The notes under the pieces were generated by a model. The model was not told where the DNA came from. It ran no database searches and saw only the letters and a list, made by a program, of their open reading frames with translations. Made by a program: the position numbers and the translations under genes. From Paenibacillus_AB sp036577625 (lineage in GTDB: Bacteria; Bacillota; Bacilli; Paenibacillales; NBRC-103111): 64,000 nt of DNA. Location of the stretch: NCBI RefSeq assembly GCF_036577625.1, contig NZ_JARBDC010000085.1:1-64000 (forward strand), written 5' to 3'. Shown piece by piece: positions 50,627 to 60,771 of this stretch (positions are counted from its first letter, which is position 1; the number at the start of each line of letters is the position of its first letter).

Positions 50627-52051
50627 TCAAGAGTGGACGTGACGCGCCGAGGGAGCGGAGGCGATGGCTTCGATTTTTTCGCAAAGGGTCCTCTCGTCGA
50701 TCAGGTCGGTCCAGTAATCTTTCAGCGTTTCATGCAGCGGCCGAATGGCGCCGGAAGGCAGGCGCAAGTCCGCAAATTTGCGAAAGCTCGGAATGATGTC
50801 GCGATACAGCTGAAACCGGGACGGCCGGTTGACCGTTTCGTCCTCCGGGTCGACGATCGCTTCCGCAGCCGGCTTCAGAGCCGGAATGCTTAACGTATGC
50901 TCGCGGACAAGCCGCTGGGCGCGAGGCGAGCATAAATAATCGGCGAAGCATTCGGCTTCCGCCCGGTGCTTGGAACGCTTGTTGACGGCGATTCCGGTCG
51001 CCGACACGAGCGTACGCGGAGCGCGGATATAAGGAACGGACGAAATATCGTAATCGAGGCCGGACGAGGCGAACCGGTTGAGCGATTCGTAGCCGGTCAT
51101 AATCATCGACGTACGCTCCTGCAAAAACAACGTCCCGACATCGTTGTCGGAGCCGTATAACGGGTCCGGGAAAATGGCCGGGTTGCGGATAATCGTTTTG
51201 CACAGACGTATGCCTTCCAGCCACGCTTCGCCGACCCGATCATCGGCGCCGCCCGTTTCCCCGCGGTCTCCGCTCTGCAGCAAAAACACCGGCCAACGCT
51301 CGTCGAGCTGCACCTGAAAATGCAGGCCGTACCGCTGTCCGGGAACGGAAAGCTTCGCCGCGTTCGCGACGGCGTCCTCCCAAGTCCAGCCGGCATCCGG
51401 CTCCGTTAATCCGGCCTCCAGGAAATGCCGCCGGTTGTAGGCCAGCACGAGCGGGGAAAAGACGAAAGGCTGCGCGTACGGAACGCCGCCGTCCGCGAAC
51501 AAGTCGCGGAGAAACGAATATTGGTGCGGGGCGCCCTCGCGCTCCGCGAGCGAAGACACATATCCCGCATCGGCGATTTCCCGAAAATGCCGGTCCTTCA
51601 CCGTAAAAACGTCGATCAGCCCGTTGTGCAGGCACGGCAGCAGCGTGTCCGAAAACTGCGTAGAGGAGTGAAAAGCGACGACCTCGACGCGGATCGACGG
51701 ATATTGTTCGTGAAAGTCGTCGACCAGTTTGGACAAAATCAGCTGCTTCTCATAGTTCGAATAGCAGCCCATCATCAGCGTTGCGGCCGGGGGAGCGGAC
51801 TTCCGGATAGCGGGCGCGGTAACGAGGCTGCCCACCCGCGGTATTTTCTCGATCAGCCCTTCGGCAATGAGCCGCTCGAGTCCTTTGCGCACCGTTTTGT
51901 TGCTGAGCCGGTACTGTTTGGCGAGCGTTTTTTCGGGCGGGAGATACGTCCCGTTTGGATAGGCGCCCGAGGCGATCCCTTCGCGCAGCTGCTCGAGCAT
52001 GTCGTTCAGACGGGTTTGAAACGTTCTTCTGCCGGATTCCGTTGAGCTCAT
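50627..52051 (-). CDS. GntR-type winged helix fused to a solute-binding-protein domain
   Basis: This 474-residue regulator starts at ATG 52051 after GGAGACGG. Residues 8-80 are a GntR winged helix (LNDMLEQLREGIASGAYPNG; LPPEKTLAKQYRLSNKTVRK; GLIEKIPRVGSLV). Residues about 90-470 resemble a COG1653 extracellular sugar-binding protein (LMMGCYSNYEKQLILSKLVD; DAGWTWEDAVANAAKLS; ERTSMIMTGYESL) but there is no signal peptide or lipobox. It should bind DNA in the cytoplasm and sense an oligosaccharide. It is divergent from the SBP gene at 52407, which it probably controls. Confidence 0.88.
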   Translation of the reverse strand: MSSTESGRRTFQTRLNDMLEQLREGIASGAYPNGTYLPPEKTLAKQYRLSNKTVRKGLERLIAEGLIEKIPRVGSLVTAPAIRKSAPPAATLMMGCYSNYEKQLILSKLVDDFHEQYPSIRVEVVAFHSSTQFSDTLLPCLHNGLIDVFTVKDRHFREIADAGYVSSLAEREGAPHQYSFLRDLFADGGVPYAQPFVFSPLVLAYNRRHFLEAGLTEPDAGWTWEDAVANAAKLSVPGQRYGLHFQVQLDERWPVFLLQSGDRGETGGADDRVGEAWLEGIRLCKTIIRNPAIFPDPLYGSDNDVGTLFLQERTSMIMTGYESLNRFASSGLDYDISSVPYIRAPRTLVSATGIAVNKRSKHRAEAECFADYLCSPRAQRLVREHTLSIPALKPAAEAIVDPEDETVNRPSRFQLYRDIIPSFRKFADLRLPSGAIRPLHETLKDYWTDLIDERTLCEKIEAIASAPSARHVHS

Positions 52052-52244
52052 AGCCGTCTCCAATCTCGTTATGGTTGCGATCCCCGATAAAGCGTCATGT
52101 TGAACTAATAGTAGCAAATCGAAAGGGCTATTGTACAGCACATAGGTTCCTCAACGGGCATTCGCGGCGACAAGGTTATGGAGGGGAGGGATTCCGCCGG
52201 GCGCCTTGCAAGCCGAAAGCCGCATCCGGGACGAAAATTGGCGA

Positions 52245-52274
52245 TTGACACGTTTCCGAATCCCGATTTATGAT
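52245..52274 (+). promoter_or_regulatory. Sigma-A promoter for SBP/lyase operon
   Basis: TTGACA (52245-52250), an 18-bp spacer and TATGAT (52269-52274), about 130 bases before ATG 52407, in the divergent region shared with the GntR-SBP gene. Confidence 0.75.
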
Positions 52275-52406
52275 AAATGTACATCAAGGGGAACCAAAAC
52301 GAATTGCATGATGAAGAAGGCTTATTCGATGTGAAGGAGGATGTTGCCGACAAAAATTGAGTTTTGTTAGGAATCAACGGGAATCAAAATCGAAGGGGAG
52401 ATGCAC

Positions 52407-53705
52407 ATGCGGTTTCGTTCATGGGCTGCGACGGTAGCGGCCGGGATTATGTGCGCATCGGTTGCGAGCGGCTGCAGTAAAAGCGCCGGCACGGAAAAGA
52501 CGGGGACGGAGGACGCGGATCAAGGAACGGAGCCCGCGCATCTGGTTATCCATTCGATGAGCGGCTGGACGGAGGAGGCGTTCAACGAACGGTTCGGCGA
52601 CGCGATCCGGAAAAAGTTTCCCATGCATACGTTTACGTACATCCAGTCCGCCAAAGGGTCGACGTATCCCGATTTGATCGCCGCCGGGCAGCAGATCGAC
52701 ATCGTTTGGGAATCGATCGGGCTGTTCCCGCGGGGGCCGCTTCCATACAAGCTGCAGTACGACATGACGGAGCGGATCAAGCTGCACCAGATCGATACGA
52801 GCCGGATCGAGCCGACCTTGATCGCTGCCATCAAGGAAATGTCGGGGGGCGGCATGTATGCGCTCCCGGTTATTAACAATACGGTCATGCTGTATTACAA
52901 CAAAGACCTGTTCGATACATTCGGAGTCGCCTATCCGAAAAACGGCATGACGTGGGACGAAGCGCTTGCCTTGAACGAACGGTTGACCCGAAGCGACGGC
53001 GCGGTCCAATATGCGGGACTGGGCCTCGGCCATTTTTTCGCGACGAACTCGTTTTCGCTGCCTTATGTCGATCCGAAGACGGAAAAGCCGACGATCGCAA
53101 ACGCGGAATGGAAAGCGCTTTACCAGATCTACATGCGAATGGCGGAGCCGCAAGGGTTTAAAGACAAAATGAGGCAAACGGGCAAAATTCCGGACGTCGC
53201 TTCGTTCGTGAAACATAAAGATACGGCCATGCTGGCCGCCCTGGCCAACACCCACATGAACCAGGATATGTCGGGCCTGAATTGGGATGCCGTCCCGTTT
53301 CCCGTATTCAAAGAAAAGCCGAACACCGGACCGCAGTCGTATCCGACTTATTTCGGCGTAACCGCCACGAGCCAGCATAAGGAGCAGGCGATGGAAACGA
53401 TCAAGTTTTTGCTGTCGGACGAATATCAGATGGAGGCGTCGCGTAAAGGGGTGCTGCCGGTCGTGAAAAGCGATGCGGTCAAAGAAGCGTTCGCCAAAGA
53501 TACGCCGTTCGCCGGGAAAAACGTAAAAGCTGCCTTCTACGATAACTTCGCCCCGGTTTCGCCGAGAACGATTTATGACGGAGAGGTGGAGAAAGCGTAC
53601 AACGCGGAGCTCGTCAAGCTGATGCTCGGCGAGGTCGATCTGAACACGCTGCTGCGAAATGCGGAAGAGGCGGCGGGCAAAGCGATCGCGGAGCTTAAAA
53701 AGTAA
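52407..53705 (+). CDS. Extracellular solute-binding lipoprotein (orphan)
   Basis: This 432-residue COG1653-type binding protein has a lipobox in SVASGCSKS. ATG 52407 is six bases after GGGGAG; ATG 52401 is too close. VMLYYNKDLFDTFGVAYPKN then GMTWDEAL and a C-terminal VDLNTLLRNAEEAAGKAIAE link it to the paralogues at 5896 and 60772. No permease or ATPase is adjacent. It overlaps or abuts the lyase-like gene, so sugar capture and cleavage are co-expressed. Confidence 0.87.
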   Translation: MRFRSWAATVAAGIMCASVASGCSKSAGTEKTGTEDADQGTEPAHLVIHSMSGWTEEAFNERFGDAIRKKFPMHTFTYIQSAKGSTYPDLIAAGQQIDIVWESIGLFPRGPLPYKLQYDMTERIKLHQIDTSRIEPTLIAAIKEMSGGGMYALPVINNTVMLYYNKDLFDTFGVAYPKNGMTWDEALALNERLTRSDGAVQYAGLGLGHFFATNSFSLPYVDPKTEKPTIANAEWKALYQIYMRMAEPQGFKDKMRQTGKIPDVASFVKHKDTAMLAALANTHMNQDMSGLNWDAVPFPVFKEKPNTGPQSYPTYFGVTATSQHKEQAMETIKFLLSDEYQMEASRKGVLPVVKSDAVKEAFAKDTPFAGKNVKAAFYDNFAPVSPRTIYDGEVEKAYNAELVKLMLGEVDLNTLLRNAEEAAGKAIAELKK

Positions 53706-53725
53706 TGCGGGAGGAGTTCGTTTCG

Positions 53726-55993
53726 ATGAAGCAAGCCGATACGGAGACGTACGTCAAGCTGCTGGAAAGATGGGTAAAGGGCGCCGAGCCTTACATATAC
53801 GCATGTCCGGATCGGCCGGAGCTGGCCTGCTACGGAACGGGCGAAAACGGCTGGGGCGTGCAGACGAACCAGAAAGCGTTCGCCGCGTTCGGCATAGCGG
53901 CGACGAGCCCGCTGTTCGACGAACGGCGCGCCGGCGTCAGCCGGGATACCGTCCTCGACATCGCCTTGAAGCTGCTGCGGTTTTCCCTCCATACGCATAA
54001 GGAAGGGACGTATCCGTGTACGGACGGCGGCTCGTGGGGGCATACGTGGATCAGCGTTCTCGGCACGGAACGGATGATGCACGCCGTTCAAGCGATCGAG
54101 CCGCATTTGACGGACGACGATCGGTCGCTGCTGCGCTCGGTCATGCTGTCGGAAAGCGAATGGCTGCTGGACCGGTACGACGTCGCGGCCGGACTGTACG
54201 CCAAGGACGGAACCAACAGGCCGGAGAGCAATTTGTGGAACGGCGTCTTTCTGCACCGCACGGCGGCGATGTACCCGGACGCCCCGCGAGCGGAAGCTTT
54301 CCGGGAGAAGGGCAGCACGTTTCTCGTCAACTCGATTTCGGTGCCGGAGGATGCGGAATGCGGCGAAATGGTGGACGGCAAACAAGTGTCGGACCGTTTC
54401 GTCGGCGCCAATTTTTTTCCTTCCTTCGGCTTGAACCACCACGGCTACTTGAATGTCGGCTATATGGTCATCTGCCTGTCCAACATGGCGATGTATCACT
54501 TCGCTTGCCGCAGCGCCGGATTCAACCCGCCGGAATCGTTGTACCGGCACGGCCGCGAATTGTGGGAGCTCGTCAAATTGTGCACGTTTCCCGACGGCAG
54601 GCTGCTGCGGATCGGGGGCGATACGCGGGTCCGCTATACGTACTGCCAAGACTATGTCATTCCGGTTTGGCTCATGATGGCGGACTTGGCGGGCGATGCG
54701 GACGGTCTCCGATTCGAGAGCGGCTGGCTGGCGCAAATCGCCGCGGAAATGGACGCGAGCGGCGACGGGACGTTTTTATCGCATCGGTGCCGGGCGCTGC
54801 GGCAGCAATCGCCGCTGTACTACACCCGTTTGGAATCGGACCGGGCGTGCGCGCTGTCGATGGGGCTGGCCTGGCGCGACCTCGCGCTTCGGCGGATGGG
54901 CGGCGGGACGGCGCAGGCTGCGGCATCCGCCGCGTCTCCCGCGCGAATTCGTTCGGCGGGCGCGTGGCGGGACGAATACCATGGCGCCTACTTGCACCGG
55001 AGCGAACGGCGAATCGCTTCCTGGGTGTGGGATTCGGCGGAAAAGCCGCAGGGGCTGTGCCTGCCTCCCGACGCGAGCGATATGGCGGAATGGCGGGAAA
55101 ACATGGCCGGGCGATTGCAGGGCCTCGGCCGCTCCGAAGCCCGGCTGCAGCGGCATGACGGCCGAGCCTTCGAAGGCGGCTTTCTCACATGGGGGAGCAC
55201 GGTCGTCCAGACGGGCGATCTGCTTGCGGAAGGACAAAAGGACGAAAAAACGGCGGAATGCCGGTATGCCGTGGCGGCGCTGCCCGACGATGTCCATATG
55301 ATCGTGCTGCACCAGGCGAAAGCTTTGAAGCGAAGAACGTACGTCGGTTCCGTCAAAGGGCTGCATCTGCTTATCCCGAACGATGTGTTCAACGGCAGCA
55401 GACGCACGTATTACAGCGAGAGCGGCACGCGGACCGTCGCGGGCGCAGGCGGCAAAGCGGAAACCGTCCGAACCGGCTCGCGCTGGCTGAACGCGGACGA
55501 CCGGCTCGGCGTAATCGCCGCGTACGGTACGGACGAAATCGCGATCGTTCGCCCGGGCAGGCGCCAAATCGGATTGAAGGACAGCGCCAAAACGGCGGGC
55601 CTCGAACGCACGCTGTACGCCGACGAGATTTGCGGCCCGTGCAAGCTGGAAACGCAGTCGTTCGAGGAAGGTCGGCCGATGCTCGATACCGGCTATGTCA
55701 TCCAGTCCGGCGAAACGAAAGAAAGTACGGCACGCTATGCGACGGACCGCTTGCTGCTGTCCGTCGTCCGCGCTCCTTCCGCCGATTTGCGGGGAGTCCG
55801 GCTGAGAGGAGCGGACGGCCGCGATTATATGTTGACGGCGAATTTCGGCGATATCCGGCACATTTGGCGCATCGCGCTGCCCGGGAACGGGATCGACGTC
55901 GCGACGGGAGAGCGGGTGAAGCCCGGTTCGGCCGGCGAATGGGAGCTGGAGCTTGCGCCGGGCGCCGCGCGGCTGCTTCGGATCGTGCCGTAA
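53726..55993 (+). CDS. Polysaccharide lyase/heparinase-like protein
   Basis: This 755-residue protein has no signal peptide. ATG 53726 is nine bases after GGGAGGAG; an ATG at 53705 overlaps the SBP stop but has no RBS. The N-terminal 370 residues are helical, like an alpha/alpha toroid (TNQKAFAAFGIAATSPLFDE; FPSFGLNHHGYLNVGYMVIC). The rest looks like a beta-sandwich (AAYGTDEIAIVRPGRRQIGL). LNHHGY carries the Asn/His/Tyr residues expected of heparinase II/III-type lyases. It is likely to cleave imported uronic-acid oligosaccharides. The exact PL family was not determined. Confidence 0.65.
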   Translation: MKQADTETYVKLLERWVKGAEPYIYACPDRPELACYGTGENGWGVQTNQKAFAAFGIAATSPLFDERRAGVSRDTVLDIALKLLRFSLHTHKEGTYPCTDGGSWGHTWISVLGTERMMHAVQAIEPHLTDDDRSLLRSVMLSESEWLLDRYDVAAGLYAKDGTNRPESNLWNGVFLHRTAAMYPDAPRAEAFREKGSTFLVNSISVPEDAECGEMVDGKQVSDRFVGANFFPSFGLNHHGYLNVGYMVICLSNMAMYHFACRSAGFNPPESLYRHGRELWELVKLCTFPDGRLLRIGGDTRVRYTYCQDYVIPVWLMMADLAGDADGLRFESGWLAQIAAEMDASGDGTFLSHRCRALRQQSPLYYTRLESDRACALSMGLAWRDLALRRMGGGTAQAAASAASPARIRSAGAWRDEYHGAYLHRSERRIASWVWDSAEKPQGLCLPPDASDMAEWRENMAGRLQGLGRSEARLQRHDGRAFEGGFLTWGSTVVQTGDLLAEGQKDEKTAECRYAVAALPDDVHMIVLHQAKALKRRTYVGSVKGLHLLIPNDVFNGSRRTYYSESGTRTVAGAGGKAETVRTGSRWLNADDRLGVIAAYGTDEIAIVRPGRRQIGLKDSAKTAGLERTLYADEICGPCKLETQSFEEGRPMLDTGYVIQSGETKESTARYATDRLLLSVVRAPSADLRGVRLRGADGRDYMLTANFGDIRHIWRIALPGNGIDVATGERVKPGSAGEWELELAPGAARLLRIVP

Positions 55994-56164
55994 CGATCCG
56001 CTGGCGGTTCGCGGACGGTTCGCGGGGGACGATCAACTCGCATAGGAAAAACGTCTCTTCTATTGTAAGACTTTGGAAGCAAAATGCGCCATAACGATTG
56101 CGCTCCGTAAGCGCTTGATGGAATAATGGAATGGAAAACGCTACGTCGAAGGGGCGGATCGGGC

Positions 56165-56548
56165 ATGAGCCAAACGGCGTTCATCCTGCTTGCGATCGGC
56201 GCTTTGTCGCTTGCGACGGCTTCCGTTACGTTATATAAAACGATAGCGATGCTGAAGGAGCAAAGAGCGGAATATCGGGAGCGCAAGACGATTTTGGCCG
56301 AAGGAACGCCGGCCAAAGCGGTCGTTAACTCCATCAGGCAAACGGCGGCGAGCATGAACGGACAACCGGAAGTCGTACTGGACGTGACGATTGCGAAACC
56401 GGACGGCGGAACGGTGGACGCGGTTTTCCAGACGTTCGTTCCGATCGTGCATATACCGGGTTTTCAGAAGGGGTGCACGATCGACGTGAAATATGCGATG
56501 CGGGACCGACGGCTGGTCGTCGAGGCGGTCGACGCGTATTTGCCGTAA
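56165..56548 (+). CDS. Membrane-anchored hypothetical protein (DUF3592-like)
   Basis: This 127-residue protein has one N-terminal membrane helix (AFILLAIGALSLATASVTLY), a short coiled segment and a beta-rich domain (TPAKAVVNSIRQTA; VVLDVTIAKPDGGTVDAVFQ; CTIDVKYAMRDRRLVVE). It resembles small DUF3592-type proteins. ATG 56165 follows GGGGCGG. No functional link to its neighbours is apparent. Confidence 0.6.
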   Translation: MSQTAFILLAIGALSLATASVTLYKTIAMLKEQRAEYRERKTILAEGTPAKAVVNSIRQTAASMNGQPEVVLDVTIAKPDGGTVDAVFQTFVPIVHIPGFQKGCTIDVKYAMRDRRLVVEAVDAYLP

Positions 56549-56597
56549 CGGGAAAGAACTTTGGTGATAATGGATATAGACGAGGATGTACAAGGAG

Positions 56598-56630
56598 GCT
56601 GTGCCGAATGGCGCGGCTTTTTGTTTTTTT
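56598..56630 (+). terminator. Intrinsic terminator
   Basis: GCTGTGCC (56598-56605) pairs with GGCGCGGC (56610-56617) using two wobbles and is followed by TTTTTGTTTTTTT. Confidence 0.6.
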
Positions 56631-57272
56631 GGGACTTCGATCAAGTGCGAAGGCGGTTTTTTCTTTTATTTGGAAGTGTTAGACGCTCTCGGCACCCGGC
56701 GATCCGGGGCGATTGCCAATGAATCGACCGATGCTTATTGGCGGGAAAACGATCGTTTTTTCAGGCTAACAGTACATAATACGATTTGACATGGGTATTT
56801 TTCCCACTGGGAAGGGGATGCCGTGTCAAACAGTTTTGTCGTTCGCTCCTTGGGATTTCAAAAAAAAACGCCCGTGAATTAATCGAAGCGTGCCGGATAA
56901 AAAGTATCTTTCATCCACTGCTTGCCGACCACGTTTTCCGTGAAGCTGAAAGATTCTTTCTTCATTATTTGTTTTTTTTATTGAGTTATGCAGCCTTTCG
57001 GCTGCTTCTACAGCAAAGGTATAATTAACTCTAAGGGGGGGCAGATGTATGTTACGGCAAGTATTGTCGTTGGAGTCAGTGGAATCTGAAAAGAGGCGAT
57101 TTGCGCCGAATAAGATCTCCTCAGTCCGTTACATTCGTGCCTAGCCTCAGCACATCGCACCGCTGGCGTTTTTCATCAGTAGCTCCGGCCCCGGCTCCTT
57201 TGTTCTCCGCCCAACTGCCCGCCCAACCGCAGGGGAGGCGCTATGGCACAACGGAGGGAACGTCGGTGTAAC
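56631..57272. other. Intergenic stretch with repeat relics
   Basis: There is no supported gene. A 14-codon frame at about 57047 (MYVTASIVVGVSGI) follows a G-rich RBS-like run but stops early and may be a gene-start relic. A copy of the AATAAG...TCCGTTAC repeat family lies at about 57106-57135. GCAGCC/GGCTGC forms a small hairpin near 56987. Confidence 0.45.
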
Positions 57273-57310
57273 CAAAAAACCGTCTGGAACAAATTCCGGA
57301 CGGTCTTTTT
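57273..57310 (+). terminator. Intrinsic terminator
   Basis: ACCGTCTGGAA pairs with TTCCGGACGGT (one wobble) with A- and T-runs on either side. Confidence 0.85.
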
Positions 57311-57531
57311 GAACGTTACGTTTAACTACGCTAAAGCATGAGAGCGGCAAAAAACTTTCTGAACCGCGAAAAGCTGCTTCTTAAGTGCTCGGATGTACTT
57401 CATCGAAAAGGCTTCGATAAGAAGATGAATGATACGAACTAAAACAGGTTCGTTTTTTACCCTAAGAGGTTCTTTCTCTTCCTTCCTGTCATTTTCAGAC
57501 TGACCTATAATGAAAGCGGAGTGAATGCCGA

Positions 57532-58371
57532 ATGAAAGTAGAAGAGTTTCTGTGGGACGTGACGGTCGATGTTTTCGGCGCATGGCTGCATAATTTCCCG
57601 GATAATTGGTTCTTTACGGACCGGAAAAATCCGCACTTTCGATTATGGGTGCTGCTCCAAGGAAATATTGTGGCCGATTGCCGCGGCGAACGCTATCAGG
57701 TAAGGGCCGGGGACGTCGTACTGTGGCCGGCGGCGGAAAGCGTTCATTTCGCAAACAAGGGCGGCGGGGAGATTCAACTGCTAAGCGTTCTGTTTACGCT
57801 TCAAAGCAGGACAGGATTTCGCTATCAGGATTTGCCGGGAGTGCCGATCTTTCTATCCGGCCTCGATATGCCGTTAGTGGAGGCGGGGATGCGGGCGATC
57901 GCCAAGGAAATGGGGGGGAGGAAGCTCGGCTACAAGATGAGCGCGAACGGCAAGCTGCAGGAGATGCTCGTACATATACTGCGAGCAGGAAATTACCGGA
58001 AACCGAAAAAAGCCGAGAAGTGGATCGACGCCGGCCATAAATCGTATTTGCTCGGACAAATCGTCAGTTTGCTGCAAGAGCAGCCCGCTCGTTTTCCGAC
58101 GACCCAAGAAATGGCGGAAATTGTATCGGTCAGCGAAGTGCATTTGCGAAGGCTGTTCCAGAAGGTGTACATGATCTCGCCGAATCGATTTGTCCGCCAG
58201 TTCAAAATTCGCGAGAGCATTCATTTGCTGCGGGATACGTCTTTATCGATTTCGGAAATCGCTTACAGTCTAGGATTTGAAAGTCCAAATTATTTTTCAA
58301 AAGTGTTTCACCAGGAAACCGGATGCAGCCCTTCGGATTTCCGACGTTTGCTTCGGGATCGCGAGTTGTGA
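57532..58371 (+). CDS. AraC family regulator with cupin sensor domain
   Basis: This is a 279-residue regulator. The N-terminal AraC-type cupin (residues 30-100; YQVRAGDVVLWPAAESVHFA) is followed by two C-terminal helix-turn-helix motifs (MAEIVSVSEVHLRRLFQKVY; ISEIAYSLGFESPNYFSKVF, HQETGCSPSDFRR). ATG 57532 is the first start after GCGGAGTG. It precedes the FAD oxidoreductase/SBP/beta-helix genes by 64 bases and probably activates them in response to a sugar. Confidence 0.9.
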   Translation: MKVEEFLWDVTVDVFGAWLHNFPDNWFFTDRKNPHFRLWVLLQGNIVADCRGERYQVRAGDVVLWPAAESVHFANKGGGEIQLLSVLFTLQSRTGFRYQDLPGVPIFLSGLDMPLVEAGMRAIAKEMGGRKLGYKMSANGKLQEMLVHILRAGNYRKPKKAEKWIDAGHKSYLLGQIVSLLQEQPARFPTTQEMAEIVSVSEVHLRRLFQKVYMISPNRFVRQFKIRESIHLLRDTSLSISEIAYSLGFESPNYFSKVFHQETGCSPSDFRRLLRDREL

Positions 58372-58391
58372 TCAAACGGCTTGATACGAGA

Positions 58392-58414
58392 CGAACATAA
58401 CGAACATAACGAAC
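58392..58414 (+). repeat. Short tandem repeat upstream of the oxidoreductase
   Basis: CGAACATAA occurs twice in tandem followed by CGAAC, just before the RBS of the FAD oxidoreductase. It might be an operator of the AraC protein or only a slippage repeat. Confidence 0.5.
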
Positions 58415-58435
58415 GGGAAACGGAGTGCAGATCGA

Positions 58436-60694
58436 ATGAGAATCAAAGAAGAGCATTACGAGCTTGTTGTATGCGGGGGAGGACTGGCCGGCATATGCGC
58501 GGCCGTGTCGGCGGCCCGTCACGGTGCCCGGACTTGTCTTGTCCAGGATCGCCCCGTCCTTGGTGGCAACAGTTCCTCGGAGATCAGGGTTCAACCGCAG
58601 GGTGCGGCTAATTTCCATGCATATGCAAAGGAAACCGGCATTATTTCCGAGCTGCTGATCGAGGAAAGGGCGGTGAATCACGAAGAGATTTGGACGAACA
58701 GCGTATGGGACATGATTTTGTACGATACGGTCATGCGGACTCCCGGCTTGACACTGCATATGAATACGTCCATCGTCGATGCCGTATTGGCGGAAGATGG
58801 CTCGATCCGCTCCGTTGTCGGACGGGTGGCTCATGCCGAGACGGAGCTGATTCTTCATGCGAAGCTGTTTATCGATTGTACCGGAGATGGAATTGTGGCC
58901 GATATGGCGGACTGCAGCTGGAGGATGGGCAGCGAAGGCCGCGCCGAGTTCGGGGAGCGGCATGCACCGGAGCAACCGAGTTCGGACGTGATGGGAAGCT
59001 CGATCTATTTCCGAGCGGTCGACACGGGCCGGCCGGCGCCATATCGGCCGCCGGAATGGGCCTATTCGTATGACGACGCTTCATTTTTTTATAACAAAGG
59101 AAGGATTCCGAATCCGAGCAACGGCTATTGGTGGATCGAACTGGGCGTTCCCTGGCATACGATTCACGAAGCCGAGACGATTCGCCACGAGTTGACTCGG
59201 CACTTGCTCGGCATTTGGGATTGGGTCAAAAACAAAGATCCGTTGCTGAAGGACAAAGCTTCGAATTATGCGCTGGATTGGATCGGCCAAGTGCCGGGGA
59301 AAAGGGAAAGCCGTCGTATTATCGGCGAATTCATGCTGACCGAGAACGATTTGAGTGACGGTGCCGTGTTTGCGGACGAGGTTGCTTTCGGCGGATGGTT
59401 TATCGATCTGCATGGTCCCGGCGGGTTGCTTGCCGAAGTCAGCGAGCCGACGGCGGTGGAGGGACACGATCATGCCGACCATGTTACCAAAAGCTACATC
59501 GGGCCGTTCAGTCTGCCACTGCGAACGCTTATCTCCAGAGATTGCGAGAACCTGCTGATGGCCGGTCGCAACATAAGTGTCACACATGTCGCATTGGGGG
59601 CCGTGCGAGTAATGGGGACGACGGCTTTGATGGGACAAGCGGCGGGAACCGCGGCGGCGGTAGCTTTGCGACGGGGGATGGCGATCAAGAAAGCGGCCGC
59701 AGAGGCGATAGTCGAAATACAGCAGACGCTGCTGCGTGACGGCTGTTTCCTGCTGGGCTGTCGGAATGAAGATCCGGCGGATTTGGCCAGAATGGCATGG
59801 ATCACAGCCAGCAGCGAAGCAATGTTTTCCGGGATGGCGCCGGATACGGAGGAGGACGCGGGTCGCATCGACACGAAGCGTGACCTGTTACAAGAGCGGA
59901 GAGGCCAATGGATTGCGGTGGACGGGACGGCACTGGAACAAGTAGCCGTGTGCATCAGCAATTTAAGCGGCAAAGAGCAGCTGTTGCGGGCGTGTTTGGT
60001 ACCCGTCGATCATATTTGGGACTACGCGACAAACCAGCGTTCAGCCGTAGCGGAGACGGAGCTGTGCGTACCTCCGGGCGTACGACAATGGATCGGCTGG
60101 CCAGTCGGTCTTCCAGACGGCTGGACGAGAGAAGGCTACGTCCGACTCGATCTCGAGGCCAATCCATATTTGATCTGGCACAGGGCGGCCGGGATGGAGC
60201 CGGGGTTCGTCAGCGGTGTCGATCGGGGAAACGGTCGGATGCGCCATTATAGAACAGGTATCGGGATGTCGCTTCGCGTCGAACCCGCGCAGCGTTGCTA
60301 CCGTGCGGAGCATGTTATCAGCGGTGTGACTCGGCCTTACCGGTCGACGAACCTGTGGCGTTCCTCCCCCGAGCGGCTTTTGCCCCAATGGCTTGAACTC
60401 GAATGGGCGGAGCCGGTGACCATCGGCAGCATCGAGCTAACGTTTCCCGGTCAGTTACTTCAAGATTTTCGCTTTTATCCGATTGGCCACAAAGATCCGC
60501 AATGCCCGAAAGACTACCGCATTTGGGCCTGGCAGAACGGAGAATGGCTGCTGCTGTTGCAAATCCGGGACAATTACCAGCGTTTGCGCAAACATCCGCT
60601 GCAAGCCGAAACGACAAAAATCAAAATCGAAATCGAAGCGACAAACGGGGCGCCAACGGCAGAAATATACGAGGTTCGCTGCTATGGGAGTTGA
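58436..60694 (+). CDS. FAD-dependent oxidoreductase (FAD_oxidored family) with C-terminal domain
   Basis: This is a 752-residue protein. The FAD-binding Rossmann motif is at residues 9-36 (LVVCGGGLAGICAAVSAARH), followed by DRPVLGGNSSSEIRV, FIDCTGDGIVADMA and LLMAGRNISVTHVALGAVRV with MGTTALMGQAAGTAA. This is the pattern of FAD_oxidored (PF12831) proteins, often found with polysaccharide or sialic-acid genes. Residues 500-752 add beta-rich, F5/8-like modules (LELEWAEPVTIGSIELTF). ATG 58436 lies close to an ACGGAGTG RBS. It is predicted to oxidise a sugar or sugar-linked substrate. Confidence 0.82.
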   Translation: MRIKEEHYELVVCGGGLAGICAAVSAARHGARTCLVQDRPVLGGNSSSEIRVQPQGAANFHAYAKETGIISELLIEERAVNHEEIWTNSVWDMILYDTVMRTPGLTLHMNTSIVDAVLAEDGSIRSVVGRVAHAETELILHAKLFIDCTGDGIVADMADCSWRMGSEGRAEFGERHAPEQPSSDVMGSSIYFRAVDTGRPAPYRPPEWAYSYDDASFFYNKGRIPNPSNGYWWIELGVPWHTIHEAETIRHELTRHLLGIWDWVKNKDPLLKDKASNYALDWIGQVPGKRESRRIIGEFMLTENDLSDGAVFADEVAFGGWFIDLHGPGGLLAEVSEPTAVEGHDHADHVTKSYIGPFSLPLRTLISRDCENLLMAGRNISVTHVALGAVRVMGTTALMGQAAGTAAAVALRRGMAIKKAAAEAIVEIQQTLLRDGCFLLGCRNEDPADLARMAWITASSEAMFSGMAPDTEEDAGRIDTKRDLLQERRGQWIAVDGTALEQVAVCISNLSGKEQLLRACLVPVDHIWDYATNQRSAVAETELCVPPGVRQWIGWPVGLPDGWTREGYVRLDLEANPYLIWHRAAGMEPGFVSGVDRGNGRMRHYRTGIGMSLRVEPAQRCYRAEHVISGVTRPYRSTNLWRSSPERLLPQWLELEWAEPVTIGSIELTFPGQLLQDFRFYPIGHKDPQCPKDYRIWAWQNGEWLLLLQIRDNYQRLRKHPLQAETTKIKIEIEATNGAPTAEIYEVRCYGS

Positions 60695-60771
60695 GCCATA
60701 CCGGAAGCGTCTTCGGCCGGAACAATCCGGGACCGTTTACTTGTTGATCACAACGTAAGGAGATTGGTAAC

